Assembly (NCBI GenBank): GCA_965248175.1
Contig: OZ252093.1
Location: 2,232,001 to 2,296,000 of the forward strand
DNA: 64,000 bases
Reading direction: 5' to 3'
Source: VXPQ01 sp965248175
GTDB taxonomy: Bacteria > Bacteroidota > Rhodothermia > Rhodothermales > VXPQ01
Shown: in pieces, positions 7,804 to 17,060 of the stretch
How the letters are laid out: each line of letters starts with the position of its first letter
Position numbering within the stretch: the stretch's first letter is position 1
The notes under the pieces: model-generated
Database searches by the model: none
What the model was told of the DNA's origin: nothing
The model's input: the letters and a program-made list of their open reading frames with translations, nothing else
Position numbers and translations under genes: made by a program

Positions 7804-8919
7804 ATGGACGCAACGGAAAACGGCAGCGCGGCCACGGGGATGGTCCGCACGGAAACTACGATAGTCATTGCCTTGGCGATCCTCGCGGCGCTTGCCGTAA
7901 AAATCCCGGCGCTGTTCGGCCTGTCGATGCACCAGGGAGACGAAGCGTTCTATGCACACAACATCAGCCTTTTCGTCCTGCCGTTTCTCGCCGGGTATTT
8001 TGCATGGAAGCGTACCCTTGGCATCCGGAACTGCCTATGGATAGCGGCGCCCTTTGCGGCGACAGCCGTTCTCGTCAATGTGTTCCCGTTCGAGCCGGGA
8101 GCTGCAACCGAACTCCTCACCATACTGCACCTGCCCATAGCGCTTTGGCTGGCCATCGGAATCGCTTATGCGGGAGGAGCGTGGAGCGATAGCGCCAGGC
8201 GCATGAATTTTGTCCGATTCTCCGGCGAATTTTTCATTTACTATGTGCTCATTGCGCTGGGCGGCATCGTCCTGACGGCCCTCACGATGTTTATGTTCAC
8301 CGCTATCGGCCTGGACCCCGAATGGTTCATGCAAAACTGGCTTATCCCTTGCGGTGCGCTTGGAGCCGTCATTATAGCCGCCTGGCTGGTGGAAACGAAG
8401 CAGAATATCATGGCGAATATGGCGCCGATGCTGACTCGCCTGTTCACGCCGCTTTTCGCTACCGTGCTACTCGTTTTTATGGGCTCTATGTTATGGACCG
8501 GGAATAGCATCAATATGGAGCGCGAAGCCCTCATCGGATGCGACCTGCTGCTCGTGGTGGTTCTCGGTCTGCTTCTTTATGCCGTGTCGGCGCGGGATCC
8601 CGAGAAAAAGCCGGGCGTGTTCGACATCTTTCAACTCGTGCTCGTTACCTCGGCTCTGATCGTGGACATAGTAGCGCTGACAGCCATCGTTGCCCGCATA
8701 TCGGAATTCGGGTTCAGCCCAAACAAGGTGGCTGCGCTGGGGATGAACATTATCCTGCTGGTCAATCTTGCCTGGTCGGCCTGGCTGTATGTGCGATTCC
8801 TGCGGGGCGCCGGATCCTTCACTGCCCTGGAGCGCTGGCAGACCGACTACCTTCCGGTGTATGCTCTGTGGGCGGGGCTCGTTGTGGTCGTATTCCCGCC
8901 GCTGTTCGGGTATGCTTGA
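7804..8919 (+). CDS. Polytopic inner-membrane protein, DUF4153-like
   Basis: A 371-residue protein with about ten predicted hydrophobic helices, the first at about residues 18-38. The block around RISEFGFSPNKVAALGMN (about 298-315), followed by another helix, resembles the DUF4153 family of membrane proteins. No enzymatic motif is evident. It lies 50 bp downstream of the TonB-like gene and may be co-transcribed with it. Function is unknown, and the family assignment rests on one conserved region and topology. Confidence 0.6.
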   Translation: MDATENGSAATGMVRTETTIVIALAILAALAVKIPALFGLSMHQGDEAFYAHNISLFVLPFLAGYFAWKRTLGIRNCLWIAAPFAATAVLVNVFPFEPGAATELLTILHLPIALWLAIGIAYAGGAWSDSARRMNFVRFSGEFFIYYVLIALGGIVLTALTMFMFTAIGLDPEWFMQNWLIPCGALGAVIIAAWLVETKQNIMANMAPMLTRLFTPLFATVLLVFMGSMLWTGNSINMEREALIGCDLLLVVVLGLLLYAVSARDPEKKPGVFDIFQLVLVTSALIVDIVALTAIVARISEFGFSPNKVAALGMNIILLVNLAWSAWLYVRFLRGAGSFTALERWQTDYLPVYALWAGLVVVVFPPLFGYA

Positions 8920-9099
8920 TACGTCTCGCACCCTTATCATCGTCAGGTTTCCGTGACGGCAGGCAGTACCTCCTTGTCCCGGCGCTCTGCTTCTTAACCG
9001 CTTATTCGCCGCCGCCGCGCTGCACAAGAACCGGGCATTTCCGAAATTGTACCGGACTGTTTTCTGTGCACTATCCTGACCCCTGCCCGGTTCCTTCCC

Positions 9100-10311
9100 A
9101 TGGCGATTCTGCACCCGTTTCGCGCCCTTCGTCCCGTTCCCGACAAGGTGGTGGAGGTGGCTTCCGTGCCCTACGATGTCGTCGATACGGAGGAAGCCCG
9201 CGCCCTTGCCGAAGGACGCCCGCTGAGCTTTCTGCACGTCGTTCGCCCGGAGATCGACCTGCCGGTGGGTGCCGACGAATATGCCCCGGAAACGTACGAA
9301 CGCGGCGCCGCCAATCTGCAGGCATTCGCCCGGAATGGCGCCTCGGTGCAGGACGAACCGTCCGTATACATCTACCGCCTGGAAATGGACGGCCGTACGC
9401 AAACAGGCGTATTCGGGTGCGTATCGGTGGAGGAATACGACCATGGAATCATCCTGAAGCACGAGAAGATCCGCCCGAAAAAGGAGACAGATCGCGTCCG
9501 TCATATCGTGACCCAACAGGCACATGCCGAGGCGGTCATGATGACCTACCGGAACGCGGATCGAATCGATGCTTTGGTCGCCTCCGAGACGGCTTCGGAG
9601 CCGTTCTACGACTTCACGGCGGAGGATGGCGTCCGGCACACGATCTGGAAAGCGGAGCAGCAGGAAGAACTGGTGGATGCCTTCGAAAGCGTCGAGTATC
9701 TGTATATTGCGGACGGGCACCATCGGTGTGCGGCAGCCTCGCGGGCGGCGGCGGAAATGCGCGAAGCATCCGACGGAGTGCCGGAAGCGGAGTTCTTCCC
9801 GGCCGTGCTGTTTCCCATGAGCGAACTGCGCATTCTCGCCTACAACCGCATCGTACGAAAGCTGCCTGCCCCCGCAGACGAGTTTCTGAACACGCTGGCC
9901 GCCCGGTTTGCCCTGTCCGTGGATTCCGGGGAGAAAACGCCTATCGGACCGGGCAGCGTATGCCTGTACCTGGATGGGCAGTGGCATACGATGTCGCTTC
10001 CGGCAACGGAGCGCAGCGAGGTGGCCGACAAACTGGATGTGGCGCGGCTCAGCGAGCATGTGCTGGAACCCGAGTTCGGTATTGTGGATCAGCGCCTGGA
10101 TCCGAATATCGACTTCGTGGGAGGCATTCGCGGCACGGACGAACTGGAAAGACTGGTCGATTCCGGGCGGGCGGAACTCGCCATCTCCATGTACCCGACC
10201 AGTGTGGAGGAACTGCTCGCCGTGTCGAATGCAGGCCTCCTCATGCCGCCGAAATCCACATGGTTCGAACCGAAACTCCGCAGCGGGCTGCTCGTGCACC
10301 TGTTCGAATAG
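9100..10311 (+). CDS. DUF1015 family protein, upstream of serC
   Basis: A 403-residue cytoplasmic protein with the DUF1015 signature: N-terminal PFRALRP and SVPYDVV (about 6-28), the KHEKIRPKKETDR block (about 120-133), and the strongly conserved YIADGHHRCAAA motif (about 201-212). Function is unproven. The family is commonly found beside serine biosynthesis genes, and here serC follows after 86 bp. A role linked to serine or PLP metabolism is inference. A 180-bp gap precedes it with no gene visible. Confidence 0.85.
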   Translation: MAILHPFRALRPVPDKVVEVASVPYDVVDTEEARALAEGRPLSFLHVVRPEIDLPVGADEYAPETYERGAANLQAFARNGASVQDEPSVYIYRLEMDGRTQTGVFGCVSVEEYDHGIILKHEKIRPKKETDRVRHIVTQQAHAEAVMMTYRNADRIDALVASETASEPFYDFTAEDGVRHTIWKAEQQEELVDAFESVEYLYIADGHHRCAAASRAAAEMREASDGVPEAEFFPAVLFPMSELRILAYNRIVRKLPAPADEFLNTLAARFALSVDSGEKTPIGPGSVCLYLDGQWHTMSLPATERSEVADKLDVARLSEHVLEPEFGIVDQRLDPNIDFVGGIRGTDELERLVDSGRAELAISMYPTSVEELLAVSNAGLLMPPKSTWFEPKLRSGLLVHLFE

Positions 10312-10397
10312 GGCTGAATGTCCCTCGTGTGCCTTGCCGTAGCACTGTTTTTCCAAAGACTACGGTTCCTTGACAATCACTCCGCCTGTAACCTGCC

Positions 10398-11468
10398 ATG
10401 CGTTTACATAACTTTTCCGCCGGCCCCGGGGCGCTTCCAGAGGCCGTACTGCTGGAAATAAAAGAAGAACTCCCGGTGTACGGCGATCTTGGCGCCTCTG
10501 TCCTCGAGATCAGTCACCGTTCGGCGGCCTATACGCAGATCGAACAGGACGCCAAAGAGCGTATCCGGCGTCTGCTGAACATCGGCAACGAATGGCATGT
10601 GCTCTTCCTGCAAGGGGGGGCGTCCATGCAGTTTCACCAGATACCGCTGAATTTCCGAGGAGAGGAAGCCTCGGCAGACTATGTGGTGACGGGTCGCTGG
10701 GCAGCGAATGCATTGAAAGAAGCGCAGTGTACGGGTAAGGCGCGGGCAGCGGCATCGAGCGAGGATCGCAATTTCTCGTACATCCCGGATGTAAGCGCGT
10801 GGGATGTTGACCCCGAGGCGGCATACCTGCATATGACCTCGAACAATACGGTGGTGGGAACGCAGTTCGCAGAAGCCCCGCAGGTCGATCCGCCCATTAT
10901 ATGCGATGCGTCCAGCGACTTTCTGAGCCGTCCGATCGACATGGCGAACCACGAGCTGATCTATGCGGGCGCGCAAAAGAATATCGGACCGGCGGGCGCC
11001 ACGGTCGTACTGGTCCACGACCATTTTCTGCAACGCCGTAACGAATCGCTTCCCCTTATTCTGGATTACGGGACCCACGCGGCGAAGTTGTACAACACGC
11101 CCCCCGTGTTTGCCGTGTACGTCATAGGCAAGGTACTGGCATGGCTGGAAGCGCAGGGAGGGCTTGCGGCCATCGAAAAGATCAACGAGCGAAAGGCCGG
11201 CAATCTGTATGCCCGGATAGACCGGACGGATTTCTACCGCGGGACAGCGCACAAAGACGCCCGTTCACGGATGAATGTAACGTTCCGCCTGCCCTCGGAA
11301 GACCTGGAAGCGCGTTTTCTGTCCGAAGCGCACGAGCGGGGATTGCTGGCGCTGAAAGGACACCGGTCGGTGGGAGGGATGCGCGCCTCTTTATACAATG
11401 CCTGCCCGGAAGAATCCGTGGATGCGCTTATTGCCTTTATGGACGATTTCGAGCGAGAACGCGGGTGA
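10398..11468 (+). CDS. serC: Phosphoserine aminotransferase
   Basis: A 356-residue class V aminotransferase that converts 3-phosphohydroxypyruvate and glutamate to phosphoserine. The same fold also serves 3-hydroxy-4-phosphohydroxythreonine transamination in PLP synthesis. The N-terminus HNFSAGPGALP, the LFLQGGAS block and the PLP lysine in YAGAQKNIGPAG (Lys194) are present. It ends with the expected GGMRASLYNACP motif. Length matches the family (about 360). No serA or serB is seen in this window. The start ATG gives the canonical MRLHNFSAGPG beginning. Confidence 0.95.
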   Translation: MRLHNFSAGPGALPEAVLLEIKEELPVYGDLGASVLEISHRSAAYTQIEQDAKERIRRLLNIGNEWHVLFLQGGASMQFHQIPLNFRGEEASADYVVTGRWAANALKEAQCTGKARAAASSEDRNFSYIPDVSAWDVDPEAAYLHMTSNNTVVGTQFAEAPQVDPPIICDASSDFLSRPIDMANHELIYAGAQKNIGPAGATVVLVHDHFLQRRNESLPLILDYGTHAAKLYNTPPVFAVYVIGKVLAWLEAQGGLAAIEKINERKAGNLYARIDRTDFYRGTAHKDARSRMNVTFRLPSEDLEARFLSEAHERGLLALKGHRSVGGMRASLYNACPEESVDALIAFMDDFERERG

Positions 11469-11558
11469 TATACGGCAGCCTTCGTATATTCCGGTTGTCT
11501 CATGCGCGGAGCATGCCGCTCGTATCTCCTGCATGACAGAATCTCTATTCGGGAGCGT

Positions 11559-12692
11559 ATGGCGTTAACCATTGGTGTTCCAAAGGAGGCCGCTGCCGGC
11601 GAACGGCGCGTGGCTGTCGTTCCCGAGGTGGTTCGAAAGTATGCGAGCGCGGGATTCGGGATCGTCGTGGAAGCGGGGGCCGGCGAGTCGGCATACTTTA
11701 CCGATGACGCATTTCGGGAAGCCGGTGCACGGACAGGAACATGCAGCGAAGCGCTCGGCGCCGACATCGTCCTGAAAGCGACCCCGCCCTCGAAATCCGA
11801 GATCGGGAAGATGAAGCCCGGTAGCGTCTTTCTGGGCCTGATGGATCCGCTGGGTATGCCTGCATTATCCCTGGAACTGGCAAATCGCTCCGTGACGGCG
11901 CTCAGTATGGAATTGGCGCCCCGGATATCTCGTGCGCAAAAGATGGATGCGCTCTCCGCCATGAGCAGTGTGGCCGGGTATAAAGCCGTGTTGCAGGCCG
12001 CCACGGCATTGCCCCGGTTTTTTCCACTCATGACGACGGCGGCAGGCACCGTGAAGCCGGCTACTGTGCTGGTGCTGGGAGCGGGTGTTGCCGGGCTGCA
12101 GGCCATCGCCACGGCAAGGCGGCTCGGAGCCCGTGTGTCTGCCTACGACATCCGCGATGCAGCGCAAGAAGAAGTCCGCAGCCTCGGCGCAAAGTTCGTG
12201 GAATTGACGTTCGAAACGCAACAGGACGCCGATACGGGCGGATACGCTACGGCGTTGACCGAAGAGAAAGCGGCGCAACAAACGGCCTTGCTGGTTCCGT
12301 ATATCGCAGCGGCGGACGTAGTGATCTCGACGGCACTGGTGCCGGGCCGCCCCGCCCCCATCCTCGTCACAGACGAGGCATTACAAGGCATGAAACCGGG
12401 ATCCGTGGTGATCGATCTGGCGGCGGCGGGCGGGGGCAACTGCTCGGCTACGAAACCCGGAAAAACCGTTACGTCGCATGGCGTACGTATTTTTGGGCCG
12501 CTCGACCTGCCGTCGGAAGCGCCTGTCGACGCCAGTGCCATGTACGCCCGCACGCTGTTTGCTGTCCTCACGGAATTTTCCGACGGCGAGACGTTCCGCC
12601 CGGATTTCGAGGACGAGATTTTCAAGGGTATGTGCGTGACGCACGACGGGCAAGTCGTGCACGAACGCATACGCACCCTGCTTGAGAAGTAG
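11559..12692 (+). CDS. pntA: NAD(P) transhydrogenase subunit alpha part 1
   Basis: The 377-residue soluble NAD(H)-binding domain I of the proton-translocating transhydrogenase, which transfers hydride between NADH and NADP+ at the cost of the proton gradient. The start MALTIGVPKE at 11559 fits the family better than an ATG 57 bp upstream. Visible motifs are GERRVAVVP (about 12-20), the Rossmann VLGAGVAGLQAIATARRLGA (about 168-187) followed by YDIR, and VIDLAAAGGGNC. This is the split form: the membrane part of alpha is the next gene. An upstream TATATTCC-like element (about 11485) could be a promoter. Confidence 0.93.
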   Translation: MALTIGVPKEAAAGERRVAVVPEVVRKYASAGFGIVVEAGAGESAYFTDDAFREAGARTGTCSEALGADIVLKATPPSKSEIGKMKPGSVFLGLMDPLGMPALSLELANRSVTALSMELAPRISRAQKMDALSAMSSVAGYKAVLQAATALPRFFPLMTTAAGTVKPATVLVLGAGVAGLQAIATARRLGARVSAYDIRDAAQEEVRSLGAKFVELTFETQQDADTGGYATALTEEKAAQQTALLVPYIAAADVVISTALVPGRPAPILVTDEALQGMKPGSVVIDLAAAGGGNCSATKPGKTVTSHGVRIFGPLDLPSEAPVDASAMYARTLFAVLTEFSDGETFRPDFEDEIFKGMCVTHDGQVVHERIRTLLEK

Positions 12693-12743
12693 CACAGAGA
12701 CGTTTCGCACAATACTCATGTATTTCCAATCCGGTTCATCCTG

Positions 12744-13058
12744 ATGCTGAGCAATCTGGTCATATTCATTCTGGCGGCATTCATCGGGTTTGAGGTAATC
12801 AGCAAGGTGCCGCAGACCTTGCATACACCGCTCATGTCCGGCACGAATGCTATCAGCGGTATTACGATCGTAGGGGCACTCGTGGCGACCGGCATGATGG
12901 AGAGCCCCTGGGCCAAGTGGATCGGATTTGCGGCGCTTGTCGTCGCCACGATCAACGTGGTTGGAGGCTTTCTCGTCACGGATCGGATGCTGCAAATGTT
13001 CAAGCCGAAGCGGCGCGACAGTAAGGAATCCCCCAGTAACGCCGCCGCAGCCTCCTGA
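12744..13058 (+). CDS. NAD(P) transhydrogenase subunit alpha part 2
   Basis: A 104-residue membrane protein with three hydrophobic helices (about 3-20, 37-53, 57-78) and the family motif GTNAISGITIVGAL. It corresponds to the N-terminal half of the proton-channel domain II, and its partner helices are in the beta subunit. A charged, low-complexity tail ends the protein. It lies 51 bp after pntA and 6 bp before pntB, so the three genes form an operon. Confidence 0.92.
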   Translation: MLSNLVIFILAAFIGFEVISKVPQTLHTPLMSGTNAISGITIVGALVATGMMESPWAKWIGFAALVVATINVVGGFLVTDRMLQMFKPKRRDSKESPSNAAAAS

Positions 13059-13064
13059 CGCTTC

Positions 13065-14543
13065 GTGAACATGCAGAACTTCATCGAACTGGCTTACCTG
13101 GGCGCTGCCGTGCTCTTCATTCTGGGCATGAAACGGCTGCAGTCCCCGGCGACGGCCCGTACAGGCAATCGGCTTGCTGCCATCGGCATGTTGATTGCCG
13201 TCGCGGTAACGCTGTTGCTACAAAGGATTCTTTCCCCGCTGGAGATGATTGGCGGGTTCGTGGTCGGTGCTGCCGTAGGCATGTTGCTGGCACGGCGGGT
13301 GGCCATGACCAGCATGCCGGAGCTGGTTGCGGTATTCAATGGTTTCGGGGGATTGGCGTCCGCGCTCGTGGCGGGCGGAGAAATTGCGCGCTATCTGTCC
13401 ATGGAGGCAGGAGGCGGTGTGGTCACCCAAACGGCCCAATCCATGGCAGCGCTGGCGCCGCTCGACGCACCGGCCGCGATAACGGTCATGCTGTGCATTC
13501 TGATCGGCACGATCACGTTTTCGGGAAGTTTTGTCGCGTTCGGCAAGCTGGGCGGGCGCCTGAGCGGCAATCCTGCTTCGTTTCCGGGTATGCGCGTGCT
13601 CACCGTGCTGATGGCGCTCGGGGCGCTCGGGGCAGGCGGATACCTGATCTACGGGGCGGGCGGCTCGTTTGCGGCGATGGATATGCAAGCCATCCTGTGG
13701 GGGGCGCTGGCTCTCGGATTCCTTTCGCTGGTATTGGGTATTCTCCTCGTCATCCCCATCGGGGGAGCAGACATGCCTGTCGTCGTGGCGCTTCTGAACG
13801 CCTATTCGGGGCTTGCCGCAGCGGCCACCGGCTTCATGCTCGACAACACGGCGCTCATCGTGAGTGGCGCGCTCGTCGGTGCATCGGGACTCATCCTGAC
13901 GTCCATTATGTGCGAAGCGATGAACCGGTCGTTGCTGAACGTACTACTGGGCGGTTTTGGCGGAGACAGCGATGGAAGTGGGCCGGCAGTGGAGGGCGCC
14001 CGGTCCGACCTGACTGTGCAGACAACGTCGGTCGAAGATGTGGCCATTCAGTTGACCTATGCCGACCAGGTGATCGTCGTGCCCGGCTATGGCATGGCTG
14101 TAGCCCAGGCGCAGCACCAGGTCCGCGAACTGTCGGATATACTGCAAGCCCAGGGCATTACCGTGAAATACGCTATCCACCCGGTGGCCGGCCGTATGCC
14201 CGGGCATATGAATGTATTGCTCGCAGAGGCGGACGTACCGTACGACCAGCTTTACGAAATGGACGATATCAATAACGAATTCGGCATGACGGATGTCTCT
14301 CTCGTGATTGGCGCCAACGATGTGGTCAATCCGGCAGCGCGTACGGACAAGGCCAGTCCCATCTACGGGATGCCCATTCTGGATGTGGATCGTTCCGGCA
14401 CAGTGGTTGTACTCAAGCGTAGCCTGCGCCCGGGCTATTCCGGCATCGATAACATGTTGTTCTATCACGACAACACACAGATGCTTTTCGGGGATGCAAA
14501 AGACTCGCTGTCAAAACTTGTGGCTGCCGTAAAAGCTCTGTAG
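13065..14543 (+). CDS. pntB: NAD(P) transhydrogenase subunit beta
   Basis: A 492-residue protein with about nine membrane helices (1-290), then the NADP(H)-binding domain III. The latter carries VIVVPGYGMAVAQAQHQVREL (about 340-360, the NADP-binding GYGMAVAQ loop), HPVAGRMPGHMNVLLAEA and the terminal LFGDAK. The start is GTG at 13065; an ATG two codons later is equally possible. It completes the heterotrimeric transhydrogenase used to supply NADPH. Confidence 0.94.
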   Translation: MNMQNFIELAYLGAAVLFILGMKRLQSPATARTGNRLAAIGMLIAVAVTLLLQRILSPLEMIGGFVVGAAVGMLLARRVAMTSMPELVAVFNGFGGLASALVAGGEIARYLSMEAGGGVVTQTAQSMAALAPLDAPAAITVMLCILIGTITFSGSFVAFGKLGGRLSGNPASFPGMRVLTVLMALGALGAGGYLIYGAGGSFAAMDMQAILWGALALGFLSLVLGILLVIPIGGADMPVVVALLNAYSGLAAAATGFMLDNTALIVSGALVGASGLILTSIMCEAMNRSLLNVLLGGFGGDSDGSGPAVEGARSDLTVQTTSVEDVAIQLTYADQVIVVPGYGMAVAQAQHQVRELSDILQAQGITVKYAIHPVAGRMPGHMNVLLAEADVPYDQLYEMDDINNEFGMTDVSLVIGANDVVNPAARTDKASPIYGMPILDVDRSGTVVVLKRSLRPGYSGIDNMLFYHDNTQMLFGDAKDSLSKLVAAVKAL

Positions 14544-14567
14544 GCGGCGCACAGTATTATGAAGGGG

Positions 14568-14585
14568 ATCACGAAGATTCGTGAT
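14568..14585. terminator. Small hairpin between convergent pntB and the symporter gene
   Basis: ATCACGA and TCGTGAT form a 7-bp stem around a 4-base loop directly after both stop codons. There is no T-tract, so a bidirectional termination role is only possible. Confidence 0.3.
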
Positions 14586-16109
14586 TCAAATAGTCACCTC
14601 CAAAACATCTTTCTTCTGCTTCCTCCTTACAATCCAGCTACTCAGCCAACCCATACCAACACACGTCAGCGTCCCGATTGCGCCGAAAAGCAAACCATTG
14701 ATCGACGTAAAAAAGGTGCAGTAAGCGAGCGCAGCGGCAGAGGCCAGGGCGCCAATCCACGCATGAATGGGAGTGGTTCGACGTGTAAAGACGCCCAGAA
14801 TAAACAGGCCGCCGAGGGTGCCGAGGAAAAGGCCGGTGATATCCAGAAACAGGCTCCAGAGCTCTCGCAGATCCAGTGTACTGATGAGCATCGCGCTGGC
14901 TGTACCGAGGATGCCCAGGATTAATACAATGCGCCGGGCAAGGCTGAGCCAATCTTTCTCTTCCCGATCCGGCTGAAAGCGCCTGAAAAAGTCGGTGGTG
15001 ACCGCAGTAGTGATGGAATGAATCGAAGAATCGAGGCTGGACATGGCGGCGGCAAACACGCCAGCGATGACCAGACCGCCCAGGCCGGCGGGCATTTCCT
15101 GAACGATGAACCAGGGTAACAGTTGATCGGGCTTTTCGAGCGTAGTGAGTTGATCCGGGAAGTTCTGATAAAAGACAAACAACGCTGTGCCGAGGAAGAA
15201 AAACAGGATGGATGCCGGCACGGCGAACAAAGCGCCCGTCCAGATGGCACTGCGCGCGGATTGCTCGGTCGGGGTGGTCATATACCGTTGCACGACCGCC
15301 TGATCCGTTGTGTAAGGTAGCAGGTTTACAAAAACCATCCCGAGGAGGATGACGAATAGCGAATCACTGTATAGGTCCCAACCGGGATTAACCAGGTTCC
15401 ACTTGTCATGCTCAGCGGCTTCCGCGATGATTTGCCCAAAGCCACCGGGAAGATCTGCAACGATGATACCCAGTGCAGCGAGCGCTCCGCCGACCAGTAC
15501 GACGACCTGAATCACGTCTGTCCAGATAACAGCTTCCATCCCGCCCAGTACGGTGTAGAGCGTGCTCAGTAACCCCATGAGAGCAATGCACAGAAAAAGA
15601 TTTAAGCCCGTCACGGCGCTTAGCGCCAGGGCCGGCAGCAGCACAACGATACCCATCCTCCCCAGTTGAAACAGGATAAACGAAGCGGAGCCGAGCAAGC
15701 GCAATGAGACATCAAAACGGTTTTCAAGGTATTCGTAGGCGCTTATGACACGAAGCTTGCGGTAAAAAGGCAAGAAAAAGAAGATGACGATCGGGGCAAT
15801 GAGTGGGATGCCCATGTTGAGCAGGAAGCGTGTCCAGTCACTGGCGTAGGCGGTTGCAGGAATGGAGAGGTAAGTGATGGCGGAGAGCATGGTTGCAAAG
15901 ATGCTCAGGCCGGCAGCCCACCACGGCATTCGTCCGCCGGCGAGGAAGAAATCCTGCACCGTACTGGCGCGCCGCGCAAAGTAGATGCCCATGGCAACGA
16001 GCAAGGCAAGGTAAACGCCCAGGACCATGCTGTTTGCGAGGCCAAGAGATCCGGCTTTCTGCGCCAGACCGGTAATCAGGAAGTTTGTAAAGGCTTCCTT
16101 GTTCATCAC
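14586..16109 (-). CDS. Sodium:solute symporter (SSS family), probably sialic acid transporter
   Basis: A 507-residue polytopic protein of the SSS family with about 13 helices. Family blocks include DFFLAGGRMPWWAAGLSIFATMLSA (about 50-74), YLENRFDVSLRLLG, GGMEAVIWTDVIQ (about 185-197), the TTDQAVVQRYM motif (about 263-273) and AAAMSSLDSSIHSI (about 341-354). Its start codon overlaps the stop codon of the upstream N-acetylneuraminate lyase gene (ATGA), so the two are translationally coupled. That makes sialic acid the likeliest substrate. The substrate is inferred from context, not from sequence. Confidence 0.88.
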   Translation of the reverse strand: MMNKEAFTNFLITGLAQKAGSLGLANSMVLGVYLALLVAMGIYFARRASTVQDFFLAGGRMPWWAAGLSIFATMLSAITYLSIPATAYASDWTRFLLNMGIPLIAPIVIFFFLPFYRKLRVISAYEYLENRFDVSLRLLGSASFILFQLGRMGIVVLLPALALSAVTGLNLFLCIALMGLLSTLYTVLGGMEAVIWTDVIQVVVLVGGALAALGIIVADLPGGFGQIIAEAAEHDKWNLVNPGWDLYSDSLFVILLGMVFVNLLPYTTDQAVVQRYMTTPTEQSARSAIWTGALFAVPASILFFFLGTALFVFYQNFPDQLTTLEKPDQLLPWFIVQEMPAGLGGLVIAGVFAAAMSSLDSSIHSITTAVTTDFFRRFQPDREEKDWLSLARRIVLILGILGTASAMLISTLDLRELWSLFLDITGLFLGTLGGLFILGVFTRRTTPIHAWIGALASAAALAYCTFFTSINGLLFGAIGTLTCVGMGWLSSWIVRRKQKKDVLEVTI

Positions 16110-17026
16110 GATGGACGTTTCAGGTCAACGTTTTCGAAGATGGCTAACGTCCTGACCTCTTCGTAAAGGGACTGTTTCTGTTTGGCGGAAAGCGGCGCCA
16201 GCGGCAGCCTGACTTCGCCGCAATCGATACCGCGCATGGCCATGATGGCTTTGCCGGCCTGCAGTACGCCGTGTTTGAGCAGTACCTCGACAAGGGCTAC
16301 CGCGTTGTTTGCAAAGCGTTGAGCAGTTTCCATATCTCCCTTTCTAAATGCTTCCATCATCCGCACATAATTTGGCGCCGCGTAGTTGTAGGTGCTGCCC
16401 ACGGCTCCTTCCGCCCCCATCGCCATTGCGCCTAACAGCATCTCATCCGAACCGAAAAACATCGTATACCGACCGGATTCCATCGTGGCGCAGCGGTGGA
16501 ACTGCATCAAATCGCTTGCTGAAAACTTGATGCCCGATAGGGTGGGTATGTGCTTGCTGCCGGCACGCAAAAACTCGGGCATGGGCAGGTTAACACCGGT
16601 CATCGAGGGGATGTGGTAGTAGAAAAAGGGCAGCGCCGGCGCTGCTTCGGCAACCGCTGCGCAGTACGAGACCAGACTATCGATGGAGGCCGGCCTGAAA
16701 AACGAAGGGGCAAGCGCCGCGATGCTGTGCGCCTGAATCGATTGGGCGTGCTCGGCCAGTCTGCGTGCTTCATATACGCTATTGTGGCCTACGTGCACGA
16801 TAACGGCCAATCTGTCGCCGGTATCGGCAACCCATTGCTCTGCGAGCAGCATGCGTTCAGCGACAGTCAAAGAGGCGCCTTCTCCCGTTGTACCGCAAAT
16901 AAAAACACCTGCAACCCCTTCTTTGTGCAGATGATTAGCCATGTCCGCGATGATGCCAGGATGTATGCTGCCGTCAGGGTGCACAGGGGTGTACGGAGCT
17001 GCGATCAGGCCGGTGAGTTTTTCCAT
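16106..17026 (-). CDS. nanA: N-acetylneuraminate lyase / DapA-family aldolase
   Basis: A 306-residue class I aldolase of the DHDPS/NAL family, which cleaves N-acetylneuraminate to N-acetylmannosamine and pyruvate. The start MEKLTGLIAAPYTP at 17026 fits the family; an ATG 87 bp further upstream would overlap the neighbouring gene. Motifs are GTTGEG (45-50), Tyr137 in FFYYHIPSMTG, and the Schiff-base Lys167 in SGIKFSASD. The YYHIPSMTG context distinguishes NAL-type from dihydrodipicolinate synthase. No nanE, nanK or sialidase is in the window, so the rest of the pathway must lie elsewhere. Confidence 0.88.
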   Translation of the reverse strand: MEKLTGLIAAPYTPVHPDGSIHPGIIADMANHLHKEGVAGVFICGTTGEGASLTVAERMLLAEQWVADTGDRLAVIVHVGHNSVYEARRLAEHAQSIQAHSIAALAPSFFRPASIDSLVSYCAAVAEAAPALPFFYYHIPSMTGVNLPMPEFLRAGSKHIPTLSGIKFSASDLMQFHRCATMESGRYTMFFGSDEMLLGAMAMGAEGAVGSTYNYAAPNYVRMMEAFRKGDMETAQRFANNAVALVEVLLKHGVLQAGKAIMAMRGIDCGEVRLPLAPLSAKQKQSLYEEVRTLAIFENVDLKRPS

Positions 17027-17060
17027 GCTGAGCGATTGTATTCCTGGATGGAGCATACCC

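Noticed and set aside
8491..10373. Overlapping 600-codon open frames on both strands across the membrane protein and DUF1015 genes
   Set aside because: GC-rich codon bias in the true frames suppresses stops in other frames. The DUF1015 and membrane-protein frames carry the recognisable motifs.
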